From: DATLFI01 sp035524895
Lineage (GTDB): Bacteria > Acidobacteriota > Thermoanaerobaculia > Multivoradales > Multivoraceae
Length of the DNA stretch: 34,230 nt
NCBI GenBank assembly: GCA_035524895.1
Contig: DATLFI010000308.1
Coordinates: 1 to 34,230 of the forward strand
Reading direction: 5' to 3'
How positions within the stretch are numbered: position 1 is the stretch's first letter; every line of letters begins with the position of its first letter. Below, in pieces: positions 32,550 to 34,230 of this stretch. Under the pieces are notes generated by a model, which worked only from the letters and a program-made list of their open reading frames with translations, had not been told where the DNA came from and searched no databases. Made by a program: the position numbers and the translations under genes.

Positions 32550-33404
32550 TCAGGGCTCACGCTCGCCCACGTCCTCGGGACCAAGCTGGCCGGCCTTCGC
32601 GCTCGCCTCCACGACGGCCTTGATCATGGTCACGCGGAGGCCGCCTTCCTCGAGCTTCAGCAGACCATCGACGGTACAGCCGCCAGGCGTCGTGACCTCG
32701 TCCTTGAGCAGGGCAGGGTGGGAGCCGGTGCTGAGCACCATGGTCGCGGCACCCAGACAGGCCTGCGCCGCCATCTCGGTCGCGACGCCGCGCGGCAGGC
32801 CCACCTTCACGCCGCCGTCGGCCAGCGCCTCGATCACGAGATAGACGAAGGCGGGGCCGCTCGCCGAGAGCCCGGTGACGGCATCGAAGTGGCGCTCTTC
32901 GAGCTCGAGGGTGCGACCCAGGGGCACGAACAGGCGGCGCGCGAGACGCAAAGAACTGTCGCCAGCGTGGCGACCCGCGCACAGCACGGTCATGCCGGCG
33001 CCCACCAGGCTCGGCGTGTTGGGCATCGCCCGCACCACCGGCACCGGACCCGTCAACCGGCGCTCGATCGCGCTGGTGTCCACCCCGGCCAGGATCGAGA
33101 TCAGGAGCTGTCGCGGCTGGAGCACCGGAGCGATCTCGCCGAGCACGCGGGCCCCGCCCTGCGGCTTGACGCACAGCAGCACGACGTCGGCTCCGGCGAC
33201 CGCGGCGCGGTTGTCCACGCCGGCACTCACCCCGAGCTCCTCCTCCACCTCGCGCGCGCGCTCCTCGTGGCCGGCGGTGGCGTGGATCTGCTCTTGCGTC
33301 ACGACGCCTGCGGTGAGCAGGCCGCGGATCAGGGTCTCGCCCATGGTGCCCGCACCCAGCACCGCGATGCGCCCCAACGCGAGAGGCTCCGCCGGTGCGC
33401 TCAT
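32550..33404 (-). CDS. proC: Pyrroline-5-carboxylate reductase
   Basis: The 284-residue enzyme reduces 1-pyrroline-5-carboxylate to proline with NAD(P)H, the last step of proline synthesis. The Rossmann motif is LGAGTMGETLIRGLL (about 16-30). VLLCVKPQ, MPNTPSLVGAGMT, GLSASGPAFVYLVIEALADGG and the C-terminal TPGGCTVDGLLKLEEGG motif are all diagnostic of ProC. The ATG at 33404 overlaps the stop of the proline dehydrogenase gene (ATGA), which implies coupled translation. The start is chosen by this overlap; the frame stays open further upstream inside the preceding gene. Confidence 0.95.
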   Translation of the reverse strand: MSAPAEPLALGRIAVLGAGTMGETLIRGLLTAGVVTQEQIHATAGHEERAREVEEELGVSAGVDNRAAVAGADVVLLCVKPQGGARVLGEIAPVLQPRQLLISILAGVDTSAIERRLTGPVPVVRAMPNTPSLVGAGMTVLCAGRHAGDSSLRLARRLFVPLGRTLELEERHFDAVTGLSASGPAFVYLVIEALADGGVKVGLPRGVATEMAAQACLGAATMVLSTGSHPALLKDEVTTPGGCTVDGLLKLEEGGLRVTMIKAVVEASAKAGQLGPEDVGEREP

Positions 33405-34230
33405 CGCAGCCCCAGAAGCGCCCGCAGGACGTAGACCGCGATCTTCGGGTTCTCGCGCAGCCGGCGGATCGAGTAGAGGTACCAGTCGGCGCCGTACGGC
33501 ACGTACACGCGAACGCGATGTCCCTCGGCGTGCAGGCGGTCGCGAAGCTCCTCGCGCACGCCGAGGAGCGTCTGGAACTCGTAGGACTTCTCGTCGAGAC
33601 CGAGCGCGCCGACGATCACTCGCGAGCGATCGACCAGGCGGTCGTCGTGGGTCGCGACCCCGACATGGCAGCGACGCGCCAGCAACGCCTCGAGGCACGC
33701 GACGAAGCTCTCGCGCACCTGATCGAAGTCGCGATACGCGACCTGCGCCGGCTCGATGTAGATGCCCTTGCACAGCCTTACGCTGGTGCCCGGCTCGAGG
33801 CTCGCGATGTCGCTCAGGGTGCGCCGAAGATACGCCTGCAGCACCAGGCCGAGGTTGCCGTAGCGCCCTTGCGCGCCGTGATAGAGCCGCAACGTGGCGT
33901 CGGTGCAGGTGTGATCCTCCATGTCGATGCGCACGAAGAGACCCGCGGTGCGGGCCGCCGCGGCGACCTCGAAGAGGTTGTCCCGACAGAACTGCTCGTC
34001 GATCTTGAGGCCCAGCAGCGTGAGCTTGATCGAGATGCCAGAGCGCAGCCCGTCCGCGCGAATACGATCGATCAGCTCGACGTATTCCCCGACCGCGCGC
34101 TGCGCGCGAGCACGATCGGCCACCTCTTCGCCGAGCAGCGCGAGGGTCGCGACGAAACCGACCTCGTTGAGCTTGCTCGTCCGGGCCGATGCGTCGGCCA
34201 GCGTCTCGCCGGCGACGTAGCGCCGCGCCA
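33401..34230 (-). CDS. Proline dehydrogenase, FAD-dependent (5' end outside window)
   Basis: The in-window frame gives the C-terminal 275 residues. From the edge it reads ARRYVAGETLADA, then LNEVGFVATLALLGEE, SIKLTLLGLKIDEQ, VRIDMEDHTCTD, LVLQAYLRRTL, VRLCKGIYIEP, VATHDDRL, YEFQTLLGVRE and VRVYVPYGADWYLYSIRRL. These are the alpha/beta-barrel motifs of PutA/PRODH, which oxidises proline to pyrroline-5-carboxylate and passes electrons to the quinone pool. The stop at 33401 ends the protein at the usual place for a monofunctional enzyme; no aldehyde dehydrogenase domain follows. It is coupled to proC by a 4-bp overlap, an unusual pairing because ProC runs the reverse conversion. Confidence 0.93.
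   Translation of the reverse strand, partial: ARRYVAGETLADASARTSKLNEVGFVATLALLGEEVADRARAQRAVGEYVELIDRIRADGLRSGISIKLTLLGLKIDEQFCRDNLFEVAAAARTAGLFVRIDMEDHTCTDATLRLYHGAQGRYGNLGLVLQAYLRRTLSDIASLEPGTSVRLCKGIYIEPAQVAYRDFDQVRESFVACLEALLARRCHVGVATHDDRLVDRSRVIVGALGLDEKSYEFQTLLGVREELRDRLHAEGHRVRVYVPYGADWYLYSIRRLRENPKIAVYVLRALLGLR

Noticed and set aside
30768..33434. 888-codon open frame on the plus strand
   Set aside because: It is antisense to recN and proC, both identified by many motifs. Long antisense frames are expected from the GC-biased codon use.

Overview
This is a GC-rich chromosomal window from a free-living Gram-negative-type bacterium. It has periplasmic adaptors, a possible lipoprotein peptidase, a two-gene ABC-2 polysaccharide-type exporter and ferredoxin-linked KorAB. 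The mix (SpoIVB-type S55 protease without sporulation genes, S9 and M28 secreted peptidases, IPTL-type sorting sequence, DUF1015) is reminiscent of Acidobacteriota such as Thermoanaerobaculia. That placement is inference only; no rRNA is present. No tRNA, CRISPR array, insertion sequence or prophage was seen.

Layout. (1) 1-5717, minus: the 5' 1905 codons of a giant secreted repeat protein (signal peptide, internal IPTL-like membrane segment, tandem cadherin-like domains, then a right-handed beta-helix region). It runs off the left edge. A sigma70-like promoter lies upstream, and a leaderless-type promoter serves the divergent crotonase gene. (2) 6024-8069, plus: crotonase-family protein and DUF1015 protein, ending at a repeat/hairpin where transcription converges. 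(3) 8171-13476, minus: korA-korB (2-oxoacid:ferredoxin oxidoreductase), then an HlyD-type adaptor and a MacB/LolD-type ATPase without a permease gene. (4) 13477-13806: divergent intergenic region holding a strong minus-strand intrinsic terminator preceded by a structured, apparently non-coding stretch. (5) 13807-20203: a membrane SpoIIE/PP2C phosphatase (plus) whose 3' end overlaps by 82 bp the 3' end of a REC-PAS-PAS-GGDEF*-EAL protein (minus); upstream of the latter lie a lytic transglycosylase and XerD. (6) 20330-22057, plus: M28 metallopeptidase. (7) 22070-34230, minus: a ten-gene co-directional run in transcription order: proline dehydrogenase, proC, recN, tsaC-like, S55 protease-like protein, secreted beta-propeller protein, coaD, S9 peptidase, ABC-2 permease, ABC ATPase. 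Several junctions overlap by 4-8 bp.

Working picture: the window mixes housekeeping (proC, recN, tsaC, coaD, xerD, korAB) with envelope and secretion functions and two signalling proteins. The least explained elements are the internal IPTL-like membrane hairpin in the giant protein, the putative terminated RNA upstream of korA, the adaptor/ATPase pair lacking a permease, and the translational coupling of an S9 peptidase to a polysaccharide-type exporter. All functional assignments come from reading motifs by eye; no database search was run.
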